A stretch of 5,583 nucleotides of DNA from Bacteroidota bacterium (GTDB taxonomy: Bacteria > Bacteroidota > Bacteroidia > Flavobacteriales_D > Crocinitomicaceae). Shown one piece after another: positions 1-5,583 of the stretch (the first letter of the stretch is position 1; each line of letters opens with the position of its first letter). The notes under the pieces were generated by a model. That model searched no databases and was not told the DNA's origin. It worked only from the letters and a program-made list of their open reading frames with translations. The stretch is taken from NCBI GenBank assembly GCA_006226555.1, contig SBGS01000207.1:1-5583 (forward strand), read 5' to 3'. Position numbers and translations under genes: made by a program.

Positions 1-350
1 GTTATCTTGTACATCGCCCCAACGAGCATCGCACCTGTATTTCCCGTACTGGCAAATGCTTGAATTTCACCCTTGGCCAACAGATCAAAACCGACAGAGA
101 TCGAACTATTCGGTTTCTGAGGAATGGCACGTGTAGGGTGATCATGCATTGTGATCACATCCGGGGCGTGAACGATCTCAAAATCGTCTGATGAAGCATT
201 AAACGAAGAAAGGCCATCAAGAATAACACCTTGATCGCCTATCAATACTATAATAGCCTTATCGCCTAGCGATTGCTTTGCAAGAATTGCTCCTTCAATA
301 TTCGCTTCGGGAGCAAAATCCCCACCCAGTACATCTATACCAATCTTCAT
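1..350 (-). CDS. plsX: Phosphate acyltransferase PlsX, N-terminal part (runs off the left edge)
   Basis: PlsX converts acyl-ACP and inorganic phosphate to acyl-phosphate, which PlsY then uses to acylate glycerol-3-phosphate at the start of phospholipid synthesis. It is a soluble protein that associates peripherally with the membrane. My reading of the minus strand from the ATG at 350-348 gives 116 residues with no stop. The family N-terminal signature is at residues 6-14 (DVLGGDFAP, usually DxMGGDxAP), and the glycine-rich STGNTGAMLVGA stretch is at 101-112 (usually SAGNTGAL). Full-length PlsX is about 310-350 residues, so roughly two thirds of the protein lies outside the window. The start is secure because the conserved MKIGIDVLGGD begins at this ATG. 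There is no Shine-Dalgarno sequence. The gene follows rpmF by 23 bp, the classic yceD-rpmF-plsX order, and has its own candidate -7 box at 362-369. Confidence 0.95.
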   Translation of the reverse strand, partial: MKIGIDVLGGDFAPEANIEGAILAKQSLGDKAIIVLIGDQGVILDGLSSFNASSDDFEIVHAPDVITMHDHPTRAIPQKPNSSISVGFDLLAKGEIQAFASTGNTGAMLVGAMYKI

Positions 351-361
351 AGAATGAAGAA

Positions 362-369
362 CAAATGTA
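362..369 (-). promoter_or_regulatory. Candidate Bacteroidota -7 element before plsX
   Basis: The minus strand reads TACATTTG, an exact match to the Bacteroidota sigma-factor -7 consensus TAnnTTTG, ending 11 nt before the plsX ATG. It lies in the 23-bp gap after the rpmF stop. I see no convincing TTG (-33) element 17-23 nt upstream, which would fall inside the end of rpmF. If active, it would let plsX be transcribed apart from rpmF, with a leader of only a few nucleotides. Confidence 0.4.
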
Positions 370-373
370 CAGA

Positions 374-565
374 TTATACTGCTACTTCTTTCTCAGCTAC
401 TACTTTTCCTTTGTAGTAAAGTTTTCCTTCATGCCAGTAAGCATGGTGAAAAAGGTGAGGCTGCCCTGTAGTTGGACAAGTTGCAATGTTATTTGCAACC
501 GCTTTGTAATGCGTTCTTCTTTTGTCACGGCGGGTTGTCGATACCCTGCGTTTAGGATGTGCCAT
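374..565 (-). CDS. rpmF: 50S ribosomal protein L32 (bL32), zinc-free-type variant
   Basis: bL32 is a small structural protein of the large ribosomal subunit. This one is 63 residues, a normal length. The N-terminus MAHPKRR...TRRDKRRTHYKA is the typical basic, rRNA-binding L32 start. The zinc-ribbon region (residues 30-50) reads CPTTGQPHLFHHAYWHEGK: Cys30 is kept, but the other three cysteines of the zinc-binding form are replaced (Thr33, and Trp/Gly in the second pair by eye), so it probably does not bind zinc. This resembles what I know of flavobacterial L32 and supports the Bacteroidota assignment. The ATG at 565-563 is fixed by the conserved N-terminus. The upstream 21 bp to the yceD stop are A/T-rich with no Shine-Dalgarno sequence. 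It is co-directional with yceD and plsX and probably cotranscribed with yceD. Confidence 0.97.
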   Translation of the reverse strand: MAHPKRRVSTTRRDKRRTHYKAVANNIATCPTTGQPHLFHHAYWHEGKLYYKGKVVAEKEVAV

Positions 566-586
566 TTTACTTTATTTAATAAATTT

Positions 587-1102
587 TTAATTCTTATTCA
601 AACCTTTAAGAGCTGCCCACCTTGGATCGATATCGTCATTATCTTCATCCTCAACGGAGTGCTCTTCCAATTTCTCTATCACGTCAGGATCACATTCTCC
701 TTCCGGATGCAGGCTCCTTGATGGAAGTGAAATCGTGATCAGTTCATAGAAATGATCTGCTGTTTCTAATTCATAAGCATCTGAGCCGATGGATACGAGA
801 TTTTCATCTTCTGAATCCTCATCCTCAAACTTGAAGATCAATCTGAACTCACCTTTGATCGGCAGCTCCATTTCTCCTCCACAACGATCACAAGTAGTTT
901 CAACTGTTCCTTTGATGAAGAATTCACCAATTAACATGGTTTCTTTCTTCTCCAGAATCAGTTTTCCCTGGATCTTTGCATGCTGAATTACAGCGTATTC
1001 ATAACTTTCAAAGAACTCATCTCCGATCTCAAAATCAAACTCGTGTTTCCCTAGTTTCAAGCCTACAAAAGGAATAACGAAAGATCTATCGCGTGATGCC
1101 AC
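587..1102 (-). CDS. yceD: YceD / DUF177 family protein (23S rRNA accumulation-type)
   Basis: This 171-residue protein belongs to the YceD (DUF177) family, typically encoded just before rpmF. A plant chloroplast homologue is needed for 23S rRNA accumulation, so a role in large-subunit biogenesis is likely but inferred. Visible family features are the N-terminal IPFVGLKLGKHEF block (residues 10-22), the TTCDRCGGEMELPI motif with Cys71 and Cys74 (possible metal or structural pair), a further Cys137 in PEGECDPD, acidic stretches at 92-100 and 150-159, and the C-terminal signature DPRWAALKGL at 159-168. The start is GTG: no ATG lies in frame between it and an upstream in-frame TAA nine codons away. 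No Shine-Dalgarno sequence sits at normal spacing. Its stop is 21 bp before rpmF. It is separated from pdxA by 62 bp that contain an exact -7 box. Confidence 0.9.
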   Translation of the reverse strand: MASRDRSFVIPFVGLKLGKHEFDFEIGDEFFESYEYAVIQHAKIQGKLILEKKETMLIGEFFIKGTVETTCDRCGGEMELPIKGEFRLIFKFEDEDSEDENLVSIGSDAYELETADHFYELITISLPSRSLHPEGECDPDVIEKLEEHSVEDEDNDDIDPRWAALKGLNKN

Positions 1103-1121
1103 TTTTAAAAAAATTGGAGGG

Positions 1122-1129
1122 CAAAGTTA
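1122..1129 (-). promoter_or_regulatory. Candidate Bacteroidota -7 element before yceD
   Basis: In the 62-bp pdxA-yceD gap the minus strand reads TAACTTTG, an exact match to TAnnTTTG, ending 19 nt before the yceD GTG. A TTCG about 22 nt further upstream is at best a weak -33 element (consensus TTTG). If active, this would be the promoter of the yceD-rpmF(-plsX) unit, giving a leader of roughly 12-15 nt. Confidence 0.45.
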
Positions 1130-1164
1130 GTAATTTCAAACAAATATTAAACGAAACATGTTAA

Positions 1165-2235
1165 TTATTTCTCTCTACCCGATTTTTCTTTCGGTGGAGT
1201 GATCTCTAACACGTCCGCTGTGATCTCTTTTTCGAACATTCTAGTTCTATATACATCGATCGCTAAAAAGATTGCGCTTCGCATGGAATTGGGAGAAGCG
1301 ACATCCTTTCCGGCTATATCAAATGCAGTTCCATGATCCGGAGAAGTTCTTACAACCGGTAAACCAGCAGTGAAATTAACCCCCTGATCAAAAGCCAATG
1401 CTTTAAACCCTGTAAGTCCCTGATCATGATACATGGCTAAAACCCCATCAAAATCCTTTATCGCACTGGAACCGAAGAAGCCATCTGCAGGATAGGGACC
1501 AAAACACATTACATTTTCATTTTTCGCCCTATTAATTGCCGGCATAATAACTGTCTGTTCCTCATCGCCCATCTTACCGTTTTCACCTGCATGCGGATTT
1601 AGTCCCAATACGGCGATCTTTGGTCTCCGAATACCAAAATCCTTCTTTAGACTGCTCTCAAACTCCTTTAACTTGTTATATACGCCATCTGTCGTAACAG
1701 CACGACTAACCTCTGATAATGGTATATGGGTAGTTACAAGTCCAACTCTCAAATCGCCTGAAACCATTAACATTAAGGCATCCTTCTGTCCTGAAAGATC
1801 AGCGAGATACTCCGTATGACCCGGAAACTTAAAATCCGCTTTAGCCATCGCCTCTTTGGAGATCGGAGCCGTCACCAAAACATCGATCTTTCCGCTGGCA
1901 AGATCTTGAGTTGCAGCCTCTAAAGATTCAAATGCGCACTTTCCTCCAACCTGAGAAACTTCCCCCAAGCTTATTTCAGGCTCATCCTTCCATAGATTAA
2001 CTACGTAGATCTTTGAGCCCTTAACCTCATCTGCAGATCGAACTGACTGATAATTGAATTCTTCCAATGAGAGATTCTTTTTATGTGAAGAAAGCACCTT
2101 TGATGAAGCATATATAACGGGCGTACAATCCTGCAATATACGCTGGTCATCTAACGCTTTCATCACTACTTCAGGACCAATCCCATTTATGTCTCCTATA
2201 GAGATACCAACTCTAATTGTTCTTTTACTACTCAT
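1165..2235 (-). CDS. pdxA: 4-hydroxythreonine-4-phosphate dehydrogenase PdxA
   Basis: PdxA oxidises 4-phosphohydroxy-L-threonine with NAD+ in the DXP-dependent route to pyridoxal 5'-phosphate. Its product is condensed with deoxyxylulose phosphate by PdxJ. The enzyme is cytosolic. The 356 residues are close to the usual 330-360. Signatures in order: GISIGDINGIGPEV (residues 10-23), TAPISKEA (122-129), GHTEYLADL (139-147), TTHIPLSEV (168-176), GLNPHAGENGKMGDEE (211-226), GPYPADGFF (246-254), MYHDQGLTGFKAL (268-280) and RTSPDHGTAFDIAGK (296-310). The three metal-binding histidines known from the E. coli enzyme correspond to His170, His215 and His270, so it looks fully active. The ATG at 2235-2233 lies inside the end of pepA: the two genes overlap by 8 bp in different frames, suggesting cotranscription and translational coupling. 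A 62-bp gap with a promoter-like box separates it from yceD. Confidence 0.97.
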   Translation of the reverse strand: MSSKRTIRVGISIGDINGIGPEVVMKALDDQRILQDCTPVIYASSKVLSSHKKNLSLEEFNYQSVRSADEVKGSKIYVVNLWKDEPEISLGEVSQVGGKCAFESLEAATQDLASGKIDVLVTAPISKEAMAKADFKFPGHTEYLADLSGQKDALMLMVSGDLRVGLVTTHIPLSEVSRAVTTDGVYNKLKEFESSLKKDFGIRRPKIAVLGLNPHAGENGKMGDEEQTVIMPAINRAKNENVMCFGPYPADGFFGSSAIKDFDGVLAMYHDQGLTGFKALAFDQGVNFTAGLPVVRTSPDHGTAFDIAGKDVASPNSMRSAIFLAIDVYRTRMFEKEITADVLEITPPKEKSGREK

Positions 2236-3622
2236 GCGATAATCCTTTTACAAATTGGTAGAATAATCTTACTCCGTAACCGCTTCCTCCCTTTGTTCGA
2301 TATGCAGAATTTTTATCAAGCCATGCCGGCCCTGCAATATCAAGATGAATGTACGGAGCCTTAACGAAATGTTCCAAAAACTTACCCGCTGTGATCATTC
2401 CCGCTGAGGGACCTCCAATGTTCTTAAGATCCGCAATTGACGATTTCATTTCTTCAAAATACTCATCCCAAAATGGAAAACGAACAACACGCTCATGAGT
2501 TTGAATACCTGCATCCTCTAACTTCCTGAATATTTTGTCTTCGGCATTTCCCATAGAGATCGCAGCATGCTCGCCTATTGCCCTGTGAGCAGCTCCCGTT
2601 AAGGTAGCAGCACTGATAACAAGTTCCGGCTTGAATTTGTCTGAGTATGCCAATGCGTCAGCGAGGATCATTCTTCCTTCGGCGTCTGTATTCAATACCT
2701 CTACAGTTGTACCGTCGTACATGGTAATAATATCTCCCGGAGCATAGGCGTTCAATCCAGGTCTGTTATCGGTAGCCGGTATCAAAGCAATCACCCAATA
2801 AGGAAGCTTTTCCAAAGCAATCATACCTAAAGCTCCTGCAACACATGCCGCACCCGCCATATCGCTTTTCATCACGTCCATGGAGTTCGGTGTAGGCTTA
2901 AGACTTAATCCTCCCGTATCGTATACTACTCCTTTACCAACTAAAACTATCGGCTTCTTATTCTTCGCTTTTTTGGGTTTGTACTCAGCGATCGTAAATG
3001 TCGGCGGATCAATTGAACCCTTATTTACAGCCAATAAACCTCCCATTTTAAGAGATTCGATCTGCGTTTTTTCAAGAACAGATGTTTTAAACCCTGTTCG
3101 TTCACCAAGATGCTCAATTTCCTTGGCGAGCTGTGTTGCATTCAAAAAAGAAACCGGTTCGTTGACCATATCTCGCGTCCAAGAAACCATTTCGTTGATA
3201 TTAAACAGCTCCTCTATTCTTTTCTGATCAAAACTCTCATCTACAAGAATTGCCTGCAAGGCATAGCGTTTTTCTTCCGAATTCTTGAAATAATGCACAA
3301 ACTGATAGGACGACAATACAAATCCTTCCAGCACTGCATAAAGGTCATTTTCTGACCCCTGACATGATATAAGCTCAGCTTTTGGATCCAACTGAGATCT
3401 TACCTTGCTTCCGTGTACACGCAGTTTTTCCTGATCAAGACCACCTCTGATCATGTAGATCTGACCTTCAACTGATCTAAGCTCGAAAAACTCAAGCTTA
3501 TCATCGCTTTTAAACTTACTAATCAGATCATTAATGGCTTGATTCTTTCCGCTCTTCAATTTCTTATCGAAGACTATTATTTGATTAGGACAAGAGGACT
3601 TGTCTCCTTGAGTAACTTTCAT
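2228..3622 (-). CDS. pepA: Leucyl aminopeptidase, M17 family
   Basis: This is a cytosolic, two-metal aminopeptidase of family M17 that removes N-terminal residues from peptides; members usually form hexamers. At 464 residues it is shorter than E. coli PepA (503), mainly in the variable N-terminal domain (about residues 1-140). The catalytic domain starts near the VNEP motif at 153-156. Metal ligands align with the bovine enzyme: Lys230 and Asp235 in GKGVVYDTGG, Asp254 in KSDMAG, and Asp313 and Glu315 in NTDAEGR. The catalytic Lys242 and Arg317 are present, so it should be active. The loop between Lys242 and Asp254 is one residue longer than in bovine and E. coli enzymes by my alignment. The symbol pepA is given by homology; the DNA-binding role of E. 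coli PepA should not be assumed. The ATG at 3622-3620 lies 15 nt after a candidate -7 box. Its end overlaps the pdxA start by 8 bp. Confidence 0.93.
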   Translation of the reverse strand: MKVTQGDKSSCPNQIIVFDKKLKSGKNQAINDLISKFKSDDKLEFFELRSVEGQIYMIRGGLDQEKLRVHGSKVRSQLDPKAELISCQGSENDLYAVLEGFVLSSYQFVHYFKNSEEKRYALQAILVDESFDQKRIEELFNINEMVSWTRDMVNEPVSFLNATQLAKEIEHLGERTGFKTSVLEKTQIESLKMGGLLAVNKGSIDPPTFTIAEYKPKKAKNKKPIVLVGKGVVYDTGGLSLKPTPNSMDVMKSDMAGAACVAGALGMIALEKLPYWVIALIPATDNRPGLNAYAPGDIITMYDGTTVEVLNTDAEGRMILADALAYSDKFKPELVISAATLTGAAHRAIGEHAAISMGNAEDKIFRKLEDAGIQTHERVVRFPFWDEYFEEMKSSIADLKNIGGPSAGMITAGKFLEHFVKAPYIHLDIAGPAWLDKNSAYRTKGGSGYGVRLFYQFVKGLSHE

Positions 3623-3637
3623 CTAAAACTATTTCTA

Positions 3638-3645
3638 CAAAAATA
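3638..3645 (-). promoter_or_regulatory. Candidate Bacteroidota -7 element before pepA
   Basis: The minus strand reads TATTTTTG, an exact match to TAnnTTTG, ending 15 nt before the pepA ATG. I see no TTG-type -33 element at 17-23 nt upstream. It is the best candidate for the promoter of pepA-pdxA and implies a leader of about 10 nt. The remainder of the 128-bp gap 3623-3750 is A/T-rich; I see no small gene or strong terminator in it. Confidence 0.45.
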
Positions 3646-3750
3646 AGATACTCTTTCGAGTTTGATGTCCATTTACACGCTTTATCAAGAAGAGTGGCCG
3701 ATTATTTACAAGCAATGTCTCCTAAAAAATTTTGATGATCGGATTTTCGC

Positions 3751-4695
3751 CTATTCATTATAGAATTCATAGTTGAATTTCTCTGTCTCCGTATAGATCA
3801 AATCCCCTGAAATGTTCAAATGCCGGTGATAGATCGTAGCGGGTAAGACTCCATTCTGATACAATACTGAAGTACGAATTGCATTTAAAAAATGGTCTCC
3901 TGTGAACAAGGAATCTACATAGCCCGTGCACTTATCACGCTCACCATAATTAAACAATCTTTTGGTATAAAAAGGATAATTATCCCTTGTCATAAGAGAT
4001 GGTGAAATACCGTTGTTCGCATACTGAATCCTCGTTACTTCAGATTCTTCAACCTTGTTTTTCAATTTAAAACGCTTGTTTATTAATCCGGGACGACCAA
4101 AATTCATTTCATCATCTTCATTAGGATGAAGTAATGAATCAGCGGCAAGTGTCCTCCAAAAACGCTCTTCAAATATGTAGTACTTCACCTCAGATTCATC
4201 TTTTGATGTATACTTCAGATAATTTTCCTCGTAATGCTTTTTAAAGATCTGATAGTGATCATTGGGATCTATCGAGCCTTTCTTGACTGCCACTTCCGTG
4301 TATCCGTATTCATCCGGGGTCGATTTGTAGACAAAACTGATCGAGTTGATCAAAGTACCCTCGTAAAACTCCTCGATGCTCAACATCTTTAAAAAGCCCT
4401 TTTTGTCGTATTCGTATGTTTTCCGGTATTTGATCTCTTCTTCGTCCGTACCTTCCTCTAAATAGTGATAAGATCTCGTTATCTTTTTAATGTTATTCGA
4501 TACAATCAACGAATCATTGAACCATACCGGGAATGAAATTTCATCCTCAAGCTCAGAGTCAAAAACATTAAAATTGAGTAAGGTTGGGTTGTTTTCAATA
4601 TATCTCTCCGTAGCCTTTTGTTTGCTTTTATTCTCTGCACAACTTAGCAGCAGAAGGAATGTAGTGATCGCCAGTAAGTATGTCCTGATAGCCAT
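3751..4695 (-). CDS. Putative outer-membrane-type lipoprotein of unknown function
   Basis: I do not recognise this 314-residue protein. It has a clear lipoprotein signal: MAIR, a hydrophobic stretch (residues 5-17) and the lipobox LLSC with the lipidated Cys19. Residues after the Cys (AENKSK) do not look like the acidic export signal that sends some Bacteroidota lipoproteins to the cell surface, so a periplasm-facing location is more likely (inference). The mature part is hydrophilic and rich in Tyr, Phe, Glu and Lys. The region around residues 75-125 (HYLEEG...TYEYDKKGFLKML...SISFVYKS) has the alternating pattern of beta-hairpin, YD-repeat-like proteins, but no full repeat array is evident. 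It contains no Cys apart from the lipid-anchor Cys and one near residue 256, and I see no enzyme motif. The ATG at 4695-4693 is the start because the signal peptide begins there. It stands alone, divergent from ygiQ and 128 bp upstream of pepA. Confidence 0.8.
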   Translation of the reverse strand: MAIRTYLLAITTFLLLLSCAENKSKQKATERYIENNPTLLNFNVFDSELEDEISFPVWFNDSLIVSNNIKKITRSYHYLEEGTDEEEIKYRKTYEYDKKGFLKMLSIEEFYEGTLINSISFVYKSTPDEYGYTEVAVKKGSIDPNDHYQIFKKHYEENYLKYTSKDESEVKYYIFEERFWRTLAADSLLHPNEDDEMNFGRPGLINKRFKLKNKVEESEVTRIQYANNGISPSLMTRDNYPFYTKRLFNYGERDKCTGYVDSLFTGDHFLNAIRTSVLYQNGVLPATIYHRHLNISGDLIYTETEKFNYEFYNE

Positions 4696-4716
4696 AGAGA
4701 GGATTGCTTAAAACAA

Positions 4717-4730
4717 AACTTCTTGAAGTT
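4717..4730. promoter_or_regulatory. Small dyad in the lipoprotein-ygiQ divergent promoter region
   Basis: The sequence AACTTCTTGAAGTT has perfect 6-bp arms around a central TT. It lies 21 nt upstream of the lipoprotein ATG and 44 nt upstream of the ygiQ ATG, in the 79-bp divergent gap. This is a plausible place for a regulator site serving either gene. On the minus strand it overlaps AAGTTTTG, a near-match (one mismatch) to the -7 consensus. A dyad this short can occur by chance. Confidence 0.25.
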
Positions 4731-4762
4731 AACAACTTTATTCGATCTAAGCTCTTTTGATT

Positions 4763-4770
4763 TACCTTTG
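4763..4770 (+). promoter_or_regulatory. Candidate Bacteroidota -7 element abutting the ygiQ start
   Basis: The plus strand reads TACCTTTG, an exact match to TAnnTTTG, ending only 4 nt before the ygiQ ATG. A TTCG at 4741-4744 lies 18 nt upstream as a weak -33 candidate. With normal -7 spacing, transcription would begin at or next to the ATG, so the mRNA would be leaderless or nearly so. Confidence 0.4.
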
Positions 4771-4774
4771 CCTT

Positions 4775-5583
4775 ATGATGAACGAACGTCCGATAACAGA
4801 TTGGTTGCCCTTAACAAAAAAGGAGCTCGAAAAAAGAGGTCTAGATACAGTGGACGTTGTGCTTGTTTCTGGCGACGCCTATGTTGACCATCCATCATTT
4901 GGAACGGCTGTTATCGGAAGAATTATTGAAGACGAAGGATTCAGTGTAGCGATCATTGCTCAACCGAATTGGAAAGATGATCTGAGAGACTTTAAAAAAT
5001 TTGGAAAACCCAGATACTTCTTTGGTGTAACGGCAGGCTGCATGGACTCCATGGTAAATCATTATACAGCCAACAAACGTTTGAGATCGACTGATGCCTA
5101 TACTCCAGGAGGAGAGGCCGGATTCAGGCCGGATTACGCAACGGTCGTATACAGCAATATTTTGAAAGAACTCTATCCCGACGTACCAGTAATGATCGGA
5201 GGTATAGAAGCTTCCCTTAGACGTGTTACGCATTACGACTATTGGTCAGACAGCTTGAAACCATCCATATTGATCGATTCAAAAGCCGACCTGCTTGTTT
5301 ACGGTATGGGAGAGCAACCCTTGCGTGAAATGCTTCGCCTCCTTAAAAAAGGGGTTCCGTTCAGCTCGTTGAATACGATCCGACAAGTTGCATTCATACA
5401 ACCTCAGACAGAAGACCTTCCCAAGAACAAAAACTGGGAAACAGTTGAACTCTCTTCCCACGAAGATTGTTTAAATGATAAACTGAAATATGCAGCAAAT
5501 TTCAAGATCGTAGAGGTAGAATCTAATAAATGGAACGCGGACAGGATCATTCAACGTGTCGGTGATCAAATGCTTGTGATCAA
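4775..5583 (+). CDS. ygiQ: YgiQ-family radical SAM protein, N-terminal part (runs off the right edge)
   Basis: My reading from the ATG at 4775 gives 269 residues with no stop. YgiQ proteins are large (about 600-740 residues), cytosolic radical SAM enzymes whose reaction is not established. They carry an N-terminal domain and, further on, the CxxxCxxC iron-sulfur motif, which would lie beyond the window. Family features seen here are ITDWLP (residues 7-12), SGDAYVDHPSFG (32-43), QPNW (63-66), GVTAGCMDSMVNHYTA (84-99), PGGEAGFRPD (111-120), IGGIEASLRR (141-150), HYDYWSD (153-159) and YGMGEQ (176-181). The start could be either of two adjacent ATGs (4775 or 4778); it cannot be further downstream because ITDWLP follows at once, and an in-frame stop lies a few codons upstream. 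There is no Shine-Dalgarno sequence. The gene is divergent from the lipoprotein gene, so no functional link between the two is implied. Confidence 0.93.
   Translation, partial: MMNERPITDWLPLTKKELEKRGLDTVDVVLVSGDAYVDHPSFGTAVIGRIIEDEGFSVAIIAQPNWKDDLRDFKKFGKPRYFFGVTAGCMDSMVNHYTANKRLRSTDAYTPGGEAGFRPDYATVVYSNILKELYPDVPVMIGGIEASLRRVTHYDYWSDSLKPSILIDSKADLLVYGMGEQPLREMLRLLKKGVPFSSLNTIRQVAFIQPQTEDLPKNKNWETVELSSHEDCLNDKLKYAANFKIVEVESNKWNADRIIQRVGDQMLVI

Noticed and set aside
365..721. 118-codon open frame on the plus strand
   Set aside because: It lies antisense over rpmF and the end of yceD, both of which are clearly recognisable proteins. Its translation looks like no family.
2880..3355. Two overlapping plus-strand open frames (115 and 81 codons)
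   Set aside because: Both are antisense shadows of the conserved pepA gene.
3650..3661. Mini-hairpin ACTC-GAAA-GAGT (minus strand) followed by a T-rich run, as a terminator for the lipoprotein transcript
   Set aside because: The stem is only 4 bp and the T-run is interrupted and overlaps the pepA -7 box; too weak to call a terminator.
3720..3740. A/T run with AAAATTTT after the lipoprotein stop, considered as a terminator
   Set aside because: There is no GC-bearing stem next to the T-run.
4895..5461. Minus-strand open frames of 112 and 60 codons
   Set aside because: They are shadows of ygiQ, whose plus-strand reading carries the conserved family motifs throughout.
1..5583. Possible defence, mobile or secretion system
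   Set aside because: No integrase, transposase, nuclease, toxin-antitoxin pair, direct-repeat array or terminal inverted repeats are visible; the genes are core housekeeping genes in a conserved order plus one lipoprotein.

Overview
This 5.6-kb window is a piece of ordinary bacterial chromosome, most probably from the phylum Bacteroidota and close to the Flavobacteriia. The signs are: a 63-residue ribosomal protein L32 whose zinc ribbon has decayed to a single Cys (CPTTG...HHAYWHEGK), as in flavobacterial L32; almost no Shine-Dalgarno sequences in front of the genes; exact copies of the Bacteroidota -7 promoter element TAnnTTTG just upstream of four genes; and a moderately low GC content. I recognise every gene except one lipoprotein.

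Layout, right to left on the minus strand: 4695-3751 encodes a 314-residue lipoprotein of unknown function. After a 128-bp gap comes a compact block of housekeeping genes: pepA (M17 leucyl aminopeptidase, 3622-2228), pdxA (pyridoxal-phosphate synthesis, 2235-1165, overlapping pepA by 8 bp), yceD/DUF177 (1102-587), rpmF (ribosomal protein L32, 565-374) and the start of plsX (phosphate acyltransferase, 350 to beyond position 1). On the plus strand, divergent from the lipoprotein gene, the first 269 codons of a YgiQ-family radical SAM protein run from 4775 off the right edge.

The yceD-rpmF-plsX order is the widely conserved cluster that links ribosome biogenesis (YceD, L32) with the first step of phospholipid synthesis (PlsX); fabH often follows and would lie outside this window. 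pdxA directly upstream is a common Bacteroidota arrangement. The TAnnTTTG boxes before pepA, yceD and plsX suggest that the block has internal promoters and is not one simple operon. They also imply very short 5' leaders, and for ygiQ possibly none.

No gene-free stretch exceeds 128 bp. I see no tRNA, rRNA, CRISPR array, mobile element, riboswitch or convincing intrinsic terminator. I found no novel multi-gene system. The items most worth checking are the repeated promoter boxes with short leaders, an approximately threefold excess of GATC, and the uncharacterised lipoprotein.
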